Below the pieces are notes generated by a model that saw nothing but the letters and a program-made list of their open reading frames with translations, was not told the DNA's origin and did no database searches. The position numbers and the translations under genes were made by a program. Shown here one piece after another: positions 41,610-49,794 of a stretch of 64,000 nt of DNA. The stretch spans positions 1 to 64,000 of the forward strand of contig CAVFTR010000003.1 in NCBI GenBank assembly GCA_963625685.1. The letters run 5' to 3'. This stretch comes from F23-B02 sp963625685. GTDB taxonomy: Bacteria; Bacillota; Clostridia; Oscillospirales; Oscillospiraceae. Positions within the stretch are counted from its first letter, which is position 1; every line of letters begins with the position of its first letter.

Positions 41610-41837
41610 ATGATACTTGAAAAGATCCAGCAGATCCTTGCACAGCAGTTTGAAGTATCCGCAGGCAGCATTTCCGCAGACACCAATATCGTCGATGACC
41701 TTGGCGCGGATTCGCTTGACGTCGTCGAGCTGATCATGTCCGTTGAGGACGAGTTCGGCATCCAGATCCCCGACGAGGATGCAGCGGAGCTCCCCACCGT
41801 CGGCAAGATCGTCGAGTACATCGAAGCAAGACAGTGA
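41610..41837 (+). CDS. acpP: Acyl carrier protein
   Basis: The protein has 75 residues from ATG 41610, with TTGGAGG upstream. The phosphopantetheine site is S35 in LGADSLDVVEL. It carries acyl chains in fatty-acid synthesis. Its position directly after jag, 21 bp downstream, is unusual because mnmE is the more common neighbour. A terminator follows. Confidence 0.93.
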   Translation: MILEKIQQILAQQFEVSAGSISADTNIVDDLGADSLDVVELIMSVEDEFGIQIPDEDAAELPTVGKIVEYIEARQ

Positions 41838-41847
41838 TAAGAAAGCG

Positions 41848-41877
41848 AAAATCCCGTCCGTGAGGACGGGATTTTTT
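41848..41877. terminator. Terminator after acpP
   Basis: AAAATCCCGTCC pairs with GGACGGGATTTTTT across a short GTGA loop; it overlaps the stop codon of the convergent small gene. Confidence 0.9.
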
Positions 41878-42020
41878 CATTTGCCCCAGTCGCCGGATAT
41901 GCCGTCGGGGGCCTTCGGACGGCGGGGGTCCCTGACCTCGGCGTCGCGGCCGCGGAAATCCCGCGGCGCGACGTTGCCGACCTTGGGCTCCCCGCCGTGC
42001 TTTTTGGACTTTTTGTTCAT
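41877..42020 (-). CDS. Small basic Gly/Pro/Lys-rich protein, unknown
   Basis: This 47-residue ORF begins at ATG 42020 with GGGGAGAA at good spacing, and lies 12 bp after the spoVAC stop on the same strand. The product starts M-N-K-K-S-K-K-H-G-G and is rich in Lys, Arg, Gly, Pro and Asp, with no hydrophobic segment; it is likely disordered. Third-position G/C bias matches neighbouring genes. No family is recognised. Co-transcription with spoVAC hints at a sporulation role, which is inference only. Confidence 0.55.
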   Translation of the reverse strand: MNKKSKKHGGEPKVGNVAPRDFRGRDAEVRDPRRPKAPDGISGDWGK

Positions 42021-42032
42021 ATTATTCTCCCC

Positions 42033-42467
42033 TCAGCTTATGCACAGCATCAGACCGTATATGACGCTGGCGGTGATGCCGCAGACGATCACGGGTCCCG
42101 CTATGACGAACATTTTCGCCGCCGTGCCGGTGATCAGGCCCTCGGCCCTGAACTCCAGCGCCGGGGCCGCCATGGCGTTTGCAAAGCCCGTTATCGGAAC
42201 GAGGGTGCCGCCGCCTGCAAAGCGCGCGATGCGGTCGTATATCCCGATACCCGTCAGAAACGCGCCGAGGAACACGAGCGTCGCGCTCGCGGCGCACGAG
42301 GCGTCGGCCCTATCAAGACCCAGCTGCATATACAGGCCGAGTATCGCCTCGCCCGCGCAGCAGATTAGCCCGCCGGTAAGAAAGGCCCTGAGCGTGTTGC
42401 CCGCGCAGCTCGAGCGTGGCTGATGCGAGTCGGAATAGCTTTTGTACTCGTCGTTTGTCATGTTCAT
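42033..42467 (-). CDS. spoVAC: Stage V sporulation protein AC
   Basis: The protein has 144 residues from ATG 42467 (ATG 42461 is an alternative). About four membrane helices carry the family patterns AFLTGGLICCAGEAI, LGLDRADASCAASATLVFLGAFLTGIGIYD and GGTLVPITGFANAMAAPALEFRAEG. SpoVA proteins form the channel for dipicolinic acid in spores. spoVAD and spoVAE, which usually follow, are absent here. Upstream of the ATG the ribosome-binding site is weak. Confidence 0.9.
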   Translation of the reverse strand: MNMTNDEYKSYSDSHQPRSSCAGNTLRAFLTGGLICCAGEAILGLYMQLGLDRADASCAASATLVFLGAFLTGIGIYDRIARFAGGGTLVPITGFANAMAAPALEFRAEGLITGTAAKMFVIAGPVIVCGITASVIYGLMLCIS

Positions 42468-42487
42468 GCGCAGACCTCGATGAAATG

Positions 42488-42519
42488 AAAAATGCACCGG
42501 CCGTTGCCGATGCATTTAT
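42488..42519 (-). terminator. Terminator upstream of spoVAC
   Basis: On the minus strand ATGCATCGGC-AACG-GCCGGTGCAT is followed by TTTTT; it ends the transcript of the hypothetical gene at 42540. Confidence 0.75.
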
Positions 42520-42539
42520 TTTGTCCGGATATGCCGCGG

Positions 42540-42938
42540 CTATACGTCCAGCGTGAGATTTTCAACGCCGTTTGCCTCGAATTCATCCATATATTCGTCT
42601 ATCCTCGCCGCGAGCGCGGAGATATCGTCGCAGTCCTCGCCGAGATCGCGCCGCGCCAGCTCCTCAGCCAGAATATCGAAAAACACCGCGTCCTCATAGT
42701 CGGCGATGGCCTCGTGTATGCCGCCGTCCTCGTATGCCCGAGAGGGAAAAACGTGCCCGTGCCAGAGCTGAACGAGGCTCTTCATGCCGTTTTTCGAGCA
42801 CAGCGAGAATATCTTCTCCTGCACTATATCGTAGTCCTCGAAGCGGTCGCTCGTCCTCGTGGAGTTAAGTATCCAGTTTCCTATATAAACAAGGTCCAGA
42901 AGTCTGCGGAATTCCTTGTCGGTGAGGTCTATGTTCAA
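42540..42938 (-). CDS. Conserved hypothetical protein, 132 residues
   Basis: An acidic cytosolic protein with no signal or membrane segment. The N-terminal EFRRLLDLVYIGNWILNS and the C-terminal GGIHEAIADYEDAVFFDILAEELARRD look like a conserved family that I have seen only as unnamed hypothetical proteins. No catalytic motif is evident. It stands alone with its own terminator. Confidence 0.7.
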   Translation of the reverse strand: MNIDLTDKEFRRLLDLVYIGNWILNSTRTSDRFEDYDIVQEKIFSLCSKNGMKSLVQLWHGHVFPSRAYEDGGIHEAIADYEDAVFFDILAEELARRDLGEDCDDISALAARIDEYMDEFEANGVENLTLDV

Positions 42939-43009
42939 AGCCTGCGCCTCCGATCATCATTATGCTTTCATTATATCAGATAGTCTGCTCTTTTGCCACA
43001 ATAAAATCC

Positions 43010-43038
43010 TTGTAATTTCGGATGACTTGGCATATTAT
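43010..43038 (+). promoter_or_regulatory. Promoter of murI-DUF1934-argS
   Basis: TTGTAA (43010-43015), 17-bp spacer, TATTAT (43033-43038). Confidence 0.65.
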
Positions 43039-43074
43039 ATTATAGTTACATTATTGTTATGGAGAAAATATGCA

Positions 43075-43878
43075 ATGGACAACAGACCCATCGGCGTATT
43101 CGATTCCGGCCTCGGCGGACTGACCGCGGTGCGGGAGCTCAGACGAATGCTGCCGGATGAAAATATAGTATATTTCGGCGACACCGGACGCATGCCCTAC
43201 GGCGGACGGCCGCGTGAGCAGATGCGCGTGATAGCGCGCCAGAATATCGCCTTTGCCGAGAGCTTCGGCGTGAAAACGATCCTCGCCGCCTGCGGGACGA
43301 TATCCAGCAACGCCCCGGATATCCTCGCGCAGAACAGCACCAGGGCCGTCGGCGTGCTCACACCGGGGGCCGAGAGGCTCGCCGCGGCGGGCAGGAAAAG
43401 ACTCGGCGTCATCGCGACAAAAACAAGCATCGAAAGCGGCGCGTTCCAGGCGGAGATAGGCCGTCTGGCTCCCGAAGCGGAGATCACGGCCGTCGCCTGC
43501 CCGGACTTCGTGCCGATGATAGAGAGCGGGCATTATCTGCCCTCTGACCCTCAGGTAACGGAAGTTGTCGCTCGCTCGCTCGCACCCCTGCGCGGCGTGG
43601 GAGCGCTGCTGCTCGGCTGCACGCATTACGGGCTCATCGCCGGGGCCATAAACGCGTATCTCGGAGAGGACGTCATCCTCGTCGGAGCGGCCGACGCATC
43701 CGCGCAGTGCCTTGCGCGGTATCTGCGCGAGCACGATATGCTCGCTGCCTCCGGCGGGAGCGAGAGCTATTATACCAGCGGCAGCACGGCCGATTTTGAG
43801 GCGCTCGCGCCGATAATGCTGGGCTATGAGCTCAAAAGCAGGGTTAACTTCGTCGAGCCCTTTCCGCTGAATGAGTGA
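43075..43878 (+). CDS. murI: Glutamate racemase
   Basis: The protein has 267 residues from ATG 43075 (GGAGAAA upstream). FDSGLGGLTAVREL with D10, C73 in AACGTISSN and the second cysteine in LLGCTHYGL (about C182) are the family active-site elements. It supplies D-glutamate for peptidoglycan. The first cysteine motif is A-C-G-T rather than the commoner A-C-N-T, a substitution next to the catalytic Cys. Its stop overlaps the potential start of the next gene. Confidence 0.9.
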   Translation: MDNRPIGVFDSGLGGLTAVRELRRMLPDENIVYFGDTGRMPYGGRPREQMRVIARQNIAFAESFGVKTILAACGTISSNAPDILAQNSTRAVGVLTPGAERLAAAGRKRLGVIATKTSIESGAFQAEIGRLAPEAEITAVACPDFVPMIESGHYLPSDPQVTEVVARSLAPLRGVGALLLGCTHYGLIAGAINAYLGEDVILVGAADASAQCLARYLREHDMLAASGGSESYYTSGSTADFEALAPIMLGYELKSRVNFVEPFPLNE

Positions 43879-43888
43879 GGGACGATAC

Positions 43889-44308
43889 ATGAATGCAGTT
43901 ATTAAGATAACCGGCGTGCAGGGCTTTATGCAGCCCGACGCCGATACGATAGAGTTCGTCACCGACGGCATATACTGCCGCACCGAGGACGGGTATCAGA
44001 TATTTTACCGCGAAAGCGAGCTCACGGGCCTCGAGGGCACCAGCACGACCGTGGACATCACGCCCGACGCTGTAAGCGTCGAGCGCAGGGGCATGCTCAA
44101 CGCGAGGATGGTCTTCCGCGAGGGAGAGAGGGACAGGTTCCTTTACGATACGCGCTTCGGCGCGGCGACGATGGGCGTTGAAACACGCAGGATCGAGGCG
44201 CGCTTTGACGATCTCGGCGGGGAGCTGAGCATAGACTACGTCGTCAACATGGAGCACACCGTTGCAAGCAGAAATACACTTAAAATGAGCGTAAGGCTCA
44301 GAAGCTGA
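43889..44308 (+). CDS. DUF1934 family protein (YwiB-like)
   Basis: The protein has 139 residues from ATG 43889. The predicted fold is a small beta barrel, with I-T-G-V-Q and the pattern DGIYCRTEDGYQIFYRESELTGLEGTSTTV typical of DUF1934. The function is unknown. The gene lies directly upstream of argS, as ywiB does in Bacillus, so the neighbourhood supports the assignment. Confidence 0.8.
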   Translation: MNAVIKITGVQGFMQPDADTIEFVTDGIYCRTEDGYQIFYRESELTGLEGTSTTVDITPDAVSVERRGMLNARMVFREGERDRFLYDTRFGAATMGVETRRIEARFDDLGGELSIDYVVNMEHTVASRNTLKMSVRLRS

Positions 44309-44321
44309 GAGGATAAACGAT

Positions 44322-46067
44322 ATGGCAAATATGATACAGAAGGCAAAACAGCAGGTCGCGGAGCTTGTGAACGCGGCGTATCTCGCGGCGTCGGAAAAGG
44401 GCGAGCTGCCCGCCGGACTTACGCTCGGCGGCAGCGTCGAGATACCCAAGGACACCGCAAACGGCGACTACGCGGCAAACTACGCCATGGCCAGCGCAAA
44501 GCTCATGCGCATGCCGCCGCGCAGGGTCGCGGAGACTCTTGCCGCGAACATGTCGCTCGACGGCAGCTGGTTTGAGAGCGTCGAGGTCGCGGGGCCGGGC
44601 TTTATGAACTTCCGCATGGGCGGCAAGTGGTACTCGGACGTTCTCAGGAACGTAGCCGAGGAGGGCGACGGCTTCTGCAACTGCGATATCGGCGAGGGCA
44701 AAAAGCTCATGGTCGAGTTCGTTTCGGCAAATCCCACGGGCCCCATGCACATGGGCAACGCCCGCGGCGGCGTGCTGGGCGACGCGCTGGCCTCGGTGCT
44801 CTCGCGCGCCGGCTACGACGTCTGGCGCGAGTTCTACGTCAACGACGCCGGCAATCAGATAGAAAAATTCGCGGCCAGCATCGAGGCGCGCAGCATCCAG
44901 CTCCTAAAGGGCGAGGACGCGGTCGAGTTCCCTGAGGACGGCTATCACGGCGACGATATAAAGGAGCTGGCAAGGCTCTTCTGCGAAAAGTACGGCGACG
45001 GCTGGCTCGAGCTCTCCACCGCCGAGCGCCATAAGAAAATGGCGGAGTTCGGACTGTCGGTCAATCTGCCGAAGATGAAGAGCGATCTTGCCCGCTACGG
45101 CATCGTGTACGATCAGTGGTTCCTCGAATCGAGCCTGCATGAGAGCGGCTACGTCGCCGAGTCCGTGCAGAAGCTCACAGACGCGGGCTACACCTACGAA
45201 AAGGACGGCGCGCTGTGGCTGCACACCTCGAAGATACTCTCCGACAAGCTGCTGGCAGCCGGCAAAAAGCCCGAGGATATCGAAAAGCTCGAGCTCAAGG
45301 ACGACGTTCTGCGCCGCGCAAACGGCTTTTACACCTATTTTGCCGCCGATATCGCCTACCACCGCAACAAGTTCGAGCAGCGCGGCTTTGACAAGGTGAT
45401 AAACGTCTGGGGCGCGGACCACCACGGTCATGTGGCGCGCCTGAAGGGCGCGATGGACGCGCTCGGCCTCGACGGTGAGCACAGGCTCGATATCGTGCTC
45501 ATGCAGCTGGTAAAGCTCATGCGCGGCGGCGAGGTGGTGCGCATGTCAAAGCGCACAGGCAAGGCCATCTCCCTTTCCGACCTTCTCGACGAGATCCCCG
45601 TGGACGCGGCGCGCTACTTCTTCAACTCCCGCCCCGAGTCGCCCGTCGAGTTCGACCTTGACCTCGCCGTGCGGCAGGACAGCGAAAATCCCGTATACTA
45701 CGTCCAGTACGCCCACGCGAGGATATGCACCCTCATAGCGGCGCTGGCCGCCGAGGGCCACGAAGTGCCGGATATCGAAAGCGCCGACCTGTCGCTGCTC
45801 TCGACCGAGCAGGAGCGCGAGCTCATAAAGCAGGTCGCACTGCTGCCCGAGGAGATACGCCTCGCTGCGCGCGACTATGACCCCAGCCGCATAAACAAGT
45901 ACGTCACGGAGCTGGCCGCACGCTTCCACAGGTTCTACACCGCCTGCCGCATCAAGGGCGCGGAGGAGGGCGTGCTCAACGCGCGCCTGTGCCTTGCCGA
46001 CACCGTGCGCAGGGTCATAGCCCTGTCCCTGTCGATCATCGGCGTCTCCGCCCCAGAAAAAATGTGA
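44322..46067 (+). CDS. argS: Arginine--tRNA ligase
   Basis: The protein has 581 residues. An N-terminal Add1 domain is followed by the class I HIGH-like motif in ANPTGPMHMGNARGGVLGD. RMSKRTGKAISL plays the role of KMSKS, and a C-terminal DALR anticodon domain ends the protein (YVQYAHARICTLIA...). It charges tRNA-Arg. It follows the DUF1934 gene by 13 bp in the same operon. A repeat-rich gene-free stretch lies downstream. Confidence 0.95.
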   Translation: MANMIQKAKQQVAELVNAAYLAASEKGELPAGLTLGGSVEIPKDTANGDYAANYAMASAKLMRMPPRRVAETLAANMSLDGSWFESVEVAGPGFMNFRMGGKWYSDVLRNVAEEGDGFCNCDIGEGKKLMVEFVSANPTGPMHMGNARGGVLGDALASVLSRAGYDVWREFYVNDAGNQIEKFAASIEARSIQLLKGEDAVEFPEDGYHGDDIKELARLFCEKYGDGWLELSTAERHKKMAEFGLSVNLPKMKSDLARYGIVYDQWFLESSLHESGYVAESVQKLTDAGYTYEKDGALWLHTSKILSDKLLAAGKKPEDIEKLELKDDVLRRANGFYTYFAADIAYHRNKFEQRGFDKVINVWGADHHGHVARLKGAMDALGLDGEHRLDIVLMQLVKLMRGGEVVRMSKRTGKAISLSDLLDEIPVDAARYFFNSRPESPVEFDLDLAVRQDSENPVYYVQYAHARICTLIAALAAEGHEVPDIESADLSLLSTEQERELIKQVALLPEEIRLAARDYDPSRINKYVTELAARFHRFYTACRIKGAEEGVLNARLCLADTVRRVIALSLSIIGVSAPEKM

Positions 46068-46707
46068 TTTTTACTGGCGCATTGACGCTGCTACCGATAC
46101 GGTTAGTGCGGTAGCCCGGTATCGGAACATTGGCATAAACCATGGGTGCCTCGCTCCCCGTGGGTGCGGTGCAGGCTTGCGTCAGCCCGGTGTCGGAACT
46201 GTCGGCAAAACCGTGAAACTGCCGCGCCACGTGAGCTCGCGCGATATCAGTGCAAAACTTCGGTGCACCCCCATTGGCTCCCCTGTGTAAGGGGAGCTGT
46301 CGACGAAGTCGACTGAGGGGTTACCGCACCCCTGTAGGGAATGAGCTTGCCCGTTCCGCATGTTGACCTTTCGTCGGAACTAAAGCCATACGTAGGGGCG
46401 ACCATTGCCCGCCCGCACGGTCAGAGCAAAAACCAATATCAAACGCAGAAAAGACAGCTTGGATCTCAGGTCCGGGCTGTCTTTTCAGTGCTGCGGTTTG
46501 TTCAACAACGGAACGGGCAGGATAAGTTCCCTGCGAGCAAATTTGTACCTGCCTGACGGCAAATGCTTTGATGACACCTCGTCCGTCAGCCTTCGGCTGA
46601 CAGCTTCCCCTCAAGGGGAAGCCAAGCAGCTATGGTTTCCACAGTAGTTCCGAACCGGGCATCTGCAAAAAAAGTATCGGTACAGCCCCAATTCGCCTCT
46701 AAAAGTC
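46068..46707. other. Gene-free, repeat-rich region between argS and typA
   Basis: About 640 bp with short, low-quality frames only. Besides the inverted-repeat element, CCGATAC/GTATCGG pairs flank 46098-46128, and related GGTGTCGG and CGGAACT words recur. Codon bias and ribosome-binding sites are absent. It appears to be an accumulation of decayed repeats. Confidence 0.6.
46274..46625. repeat. Intergenic element bounded by inverted ~50-bp repeats
   Basis: 46274-46322 (TTGGCTCCCCT...AGGGGAGCTGTC...GACTGAGGGGTT) and the reverse complement of 46574-46625 (TTGGCTTCCCCT...AGGGGAAGCTGTC...GACGAGGTG) are related, so they form imperfect terminal inverted repeats around about 250 bp. The interior holds a GGGGCGACCATTGCCCGCCC motif and an AAAAGACAGC/GCTGTCTTTT hairpin (46449-46485). 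No ORF of note lies inside. This looks like a non-autonomous mobile or repeat element of a type common in gut clostridia. Confidence 0.6.
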
Positions 46708-46736
46708 TTGTAATTTTGGGATGGTGGTGCTAAAAT
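46708..46736 (+). promoter_or_regulatory. Extended -10 promoter of typA
   Basis: TTGTAA (46708-46713), 17-bp spacer, TAAAAT (46731-46736) preceded by TG one base away. Confidence 0.7.
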
Positions 46737-46775
46737 ATATTTTTGTGTTGAATTTTGATTAGGAGTTGAGTTTAA

Positions 46776-48596
46776 ATGCAGAAACTCAGAAATGTTGCGA
46801 TCATCGCGCACGTTGACCACGGCAAGACCACGCTTGTCGACGAGATGCTCAAGCAGAGCGGCGTCTACCGTGAAAATCAGGAGATCGTCGAGCGAGTCAT
46901 GGACTCCAACGACCTTGAGCGCGAGCGCGGCATCACCATCATGGCGAAGAATACAGCCGTGCAGTACGGCGATACGAAAATAAACATCGTCGACACCCCG
47001 GGGCATGCCGACTTCGGCGGCGAGGTCGAGCGCATACTCAAGATGGTCAACGGCGTTATCCTGCTCGTCGACGCGGCAGAGGGCCCAATGCCGCAGACGC
47101 GCTTTGTCCTGTCGCGCGCGCTCGAGCTCGGTCACAGGGTCATCGTTGTCGTAAACAAGATCGACCGCCCCGACCAGCGCATCCACGAGGTCATCGACGA
47201 GGTGCTGGAGCTGCTCATGGACCTTGACGCGACCGACGAGCAGCTCGATTCCCCGATGCTGTTCTGCTCCGGCCGCCAGGGCACCGCGAGCTACTCGCCC
47301 GAGGTCCCCGGCACGGACCTCAAGCCCCTGTTCGACACCATCCTCGAGTACATCCCCGAGCCCGAGCAGGACGTCGACAGTCCGTTCCAGATGCTCGTTT
47401 CCAGCGTCGACTACAACGAGTATGTCGGCCGCATAGCCATCGGCCGTATCGAGCGCGGCGTCATAAAGCAGAACCAGGAGATAGAGGTCTGCAACTACCA
47501 CGCGCCGGACGCGGCCCCCATGAAGGCCAAGGCCGTGTCACTTTACGAGTTCGACGGCCTGAGCAAGGTCCCCGTGACCGAGGCCGCAGCGGGCAATATA
47601 ATCGCAATGAGCGGCATCGGCGACGTTACGATCGGCGACACGGTCTGCGCGAAGGGCTTTGCCGAGCCTCTGCCCTTTGTCAAGATCTCCGCTCCCACGC
47701 TGGAGATGACCTTCTCCGTAAACGACAGCCCCTTCGCCGGCCGCGAGGGCAAATTCGTCACCTCGCGCCAGATCCGCGACAGGCTCATCCGCGAAACGCT
47801 CAAGGACGTGTCTCTGCGCGTATCGGACGTTGACGGCGCGACCGATTCCTTCAACGTCGCCGGCCGCGGCGAGATGAGCCTGAGCATACTTATCGAGACC
47901 ATGCGCCGCGAGGGCTACGAGTTCCAGGTGTCGCCTCCGCGCGTGCTGTACAAGGAGATAGACGGCGCGACCTGCGAGCCGATAGAGCGCGTCGTTATCG
48001 ACGTTCCCTCCGATTACATGGGCGCTGTTATGGAAAAGCTCGGCGCGCGCAAGGGCGAGTTCGTCGAGATGACCCCGGTCGGCAGCCGCGTAAAGCTGAG
48101 CTACCTCGTCCCGTCGCGCGGCCTGTTCGGCTACCGCAACGAGTTTCTGACCGACACCAAGGGCGAGGGCATCATGGCCTCCGTCTTTGAAAAATACGAG
48201 CCGTACAAGGGCGACATCGCGCGGCGCAGCACGGGCTCGCTCATCGCCTTCGAGACCGGCGAGGCCGTCGCCTACGGCATCTGGAACGCGCAGGAGCGCG
48301 GCGCGATGTTCATCACCCCCGGCACGAAGGTTTATGCCGGCATGATCGTCGGCGTGTGCCCGAAATCGGACGACGTCGCGGTGAACGTCTGCCGCACGAA
48401 GCATCTGACCAACACCCGCGCCTCCGGCTCGGACGAGGCCCTGCGCCTGATCCCGCCCAGACAGATGAGCCTTGAGCAGTGCCTTGAGTTTCTCGCCGAC
48501 GACGAGCTGCTCGAGGTCACGCCCAAGAGCCTGCGCCTGCGCAAGAGCATCCTCGACCACGGCCTGAGAATGAAGACCGTAATGCGCAACAGATAA
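46776..48596 (+). CDS. typA: Ribosome-associated translational GTPase TypA/BipA
   Basis: The protein has 606 residues with AGGAG upstream. G1 is AHVDHGKTTLVDEML, the switch region is RERGITIMAKNTAV, G3 is DTPGHADFGGEVER and G4 is NKID. The C-terminal EF-G-like domains and the BipA-specific tail (GLFGYRNEFLTDTKGEGIMASVF, SGSDEALRLIPPRQMSLEQCLEFLADDELLEVTPKSLRLRK, abbreviated here by its key words) are present. It binds 70S ribosomes and helps in stress and ribosome assembly. A terminator follows directly. Confidence 0.96.
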   Translation: MQKLRNVAIIAHVDHGKTTLVDEMLKQSGVYRENQEIVERVMDSNDLERERGITIMAKNTAVQYGDTKINIVDTPGHADFGGEVERILKMVNGVILLVDAAEGPMPQTRFVLSRALELGHRVIVVVNKIDRPDQRIHEVIDEVLELLMDLDATDEQLDSPMLFCSGRQGTASYSPEVPGTDLKPLFDTILEYIPEPEQDVDSPFQMLVSSVDYNEYVGRIAIGRIERGVIKQNQEIEVCNYHAPDAAPMKAKAVSLYEFDGLSKVPVTEAAAGNIIAMSGIGDVTIGDTVCAKGFAEPLPFVKISAPTLEMTFSVNDSPFAGREGKFVTSRQIRDRLIRETLKDVSLRVSDVDGATDSFNVAGRGEMSLSILIETMRREGYEFQVSPPRVLYKEIDGATCEPIERVVIDVPSDYMGAVMEKLGARKGEFVEMTPVGSRVKLSYLVPSRGLFGYRNEFLTDTKGEGIMASVFEKYEPYKGDIARRSTGSLIAFETGEAVAYGIWNAQERGAMFITPGTKVYAGMIVGVCPKSDDVAVNVCRTKHLTNTRASGSDEALRLIPPRQMSLEQCLEFLADDELLEVTPKSLRLRKSILDHGLRMKTVMRNR

Positions 48597-48605
48597 ATGG
48601 ATCAT

Positions 48606-48631
48606 AAAAAGCTCCCCATCGGGGAGCTTTT
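48606..48631 (+). terminator. Terminator after typA
   Basis: AAAAAGCTCCCC pairs with GGGGAGCTTTT across ATC. Confidence 0.8.
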
Positions 48632-48674
48632 GTGCTATAATCATGAAATCAAGAGGCTGCGGAGGCGAAAAAAC

Positions 48675-49100
48675 GTGTCTATGAAGGAACTGATAAAAAA
48701 ATTCGCGGACAGGACCTTTCTGCGCTTTGTCATAGTCGGCGTGATAAACACGGTCTTCGGCACGGCGATAATGTTCGTGTTCTATAACGTTTTCGGCCTG
48801 AGCTACTGGCTCAGCAGCGCGTCGAACTACTTTTTCGGCAGCATTTTGAGCTATTTTCTCAATAAATACTATACCTTCCGCTATAAAAAGCACAGCTGGA
48901 GGGTCGTCGCGCGCTTTGTTGTGAACATCGGAGCCTGCTATCTGATAGCCTACGGCATCGCAAAGCCGCTGATAGCGGCGCTCATGTCGGGCTTTTCGGT
49001 GGCTGCTCAGGAAAACGCCGCAATGCTCTGCGGCATGGTGCTGTTCGTCGTGCTCAATTACCTCGGCCAGCGATTTTTCACATTCAGAAGGGAAGAATGA
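48675..49100 (+). CDS. GtrA family membrane protein
   Basis: The protein has 141 residues. GTG 48675 is chosen because GGAGG lies 9 bp upstream; ATG 48681 is too far. Four membrane helices fit the GtrA family: LRFVIVGVINTVFGTAIMFV, SNYFFGSILSYFLNKYYTFR and LCGMVLFVVLNYLGQRFFTF. Members flip undecaprenyl-linked sugars or act with glycosyltransferases in envelope polysaccharide synthesis. No glycosyltransferase is adjacent, so the substrate is unknown. Confidence 0.85.
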   Translation: MSMKELIKKFADRTFLRFVIVGVINTVFGTAIMFVFYNVFGLSYWLSSASNYFFGSILSYFLNKYYTFRYKKHSWRVVARFVVNIGACYLIAYGIAKPLIAALMSGFSVAAQENAAMLCGMVLFVVLNYLGQRFFTFRREE

Positions 49101-49135
49101 ACAAACGGCGCTCCGCTTCGGAGCGCCGTTTGTTC
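49099..49135. terminator. Bidirectional terminator
   Basis: GAACAAACGGCGCTCC pairs with GGAGCGCCGTTTGTTC; it overlaps the gtrA-like stop and the stop of the convergent pseudouridine synthase. Confidence 0.85.
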
Positions 49136-49788
49136 TATCGCGGCATTATCGCCGGGTCAAACTCCGTCCAGGGAAAGTCTCTGGGCGGCTTCACCTTAAA
49201 GGTCATAGATCTCCCTGTCGAGGGGTTTGTAAAGCCGATGCTGTACGACCACAGGGCGATATTGCAGCCCTCGTCGCGCCCGCCGTACTTCCTGTCGCCG
49301 ACCAGCGGCATGCGCCGGTGCGTGAACTGCGCGCGTATCTGATGCGTGCGGCCGGTGATGAGATTTATCTCCACGAGGCTTTTCTCGCCGTTTGAGCCGA
49401 GAAGACGATAGTCGAGCACCGCCTCCTGCGAGCCGCGGCAGGGCTTGTTGACAACGAAGGTCTTGCGCTTTTCCTTCGATCTGAGCAGGATATCCTCCAT
49501 GCGCCCGCTGCGCTCCGCCGGAGCGCCGTGTACGACGGCAAGATAGGTCTTTTTGAACTCGCCCATGCGTATCTGACGGCTGAGCTCGCTCGACGCCGCG
49601 GGGTTCAGGGCAAAGACCATCAGCCCCGATACGACCTGATCGAGCCTGTGTACCGTGCGTATATCCGCGCTCTCATTGCCCAGAGCCTCGCGCAGGAGCG
49701 AGGGCATGCCGCCCGGCTCGTCGGTCGATATGACGCCGGCGGGCTTTATGGCGACTATTATGTTGTCATCGTAATAAATAATATCCAT
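49135..49788 (-). CDS. RluA family pseudouridine synthase
   Basis: The protein has 217 residues. The catalytic motif VHRLDQVVSGLMVFA carries the essential Asp of HRLD. DDNIIVAIKPAGVIS at the N-terminus and LITGRTHQIRAQFTHRRMPLVGDRKYGG near the C-terminus are typical. There is no S4 domain. It isomerises uridine in rRNA or tRNA; the exact site cannot be predicted. It lies 6 bp after the EFR1-type gene on the same strand. Confidence 0.9.
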   Translation of the reverse strand: MDIIYYDDNIIVAIKPAGVISTDEPGGMPSLLREALGNESADIRTVHRLDQVVSGLMVFALNPAASSELSRQIRMGEFKKTYLAVVHGAPAERSGRMEDILLRSKEKRKTFVVNKPCRGSQEAVLDYRLLGSNGEKSLVEINLITGRTHQIRAQFTHRRMPLVGDRKYGGRDEGCNIALWSYSIGFTNPSTGRSMTFKVKPPRDFPWTEFDPAIMPR

Positions 49789-49794
49789 GGCATT

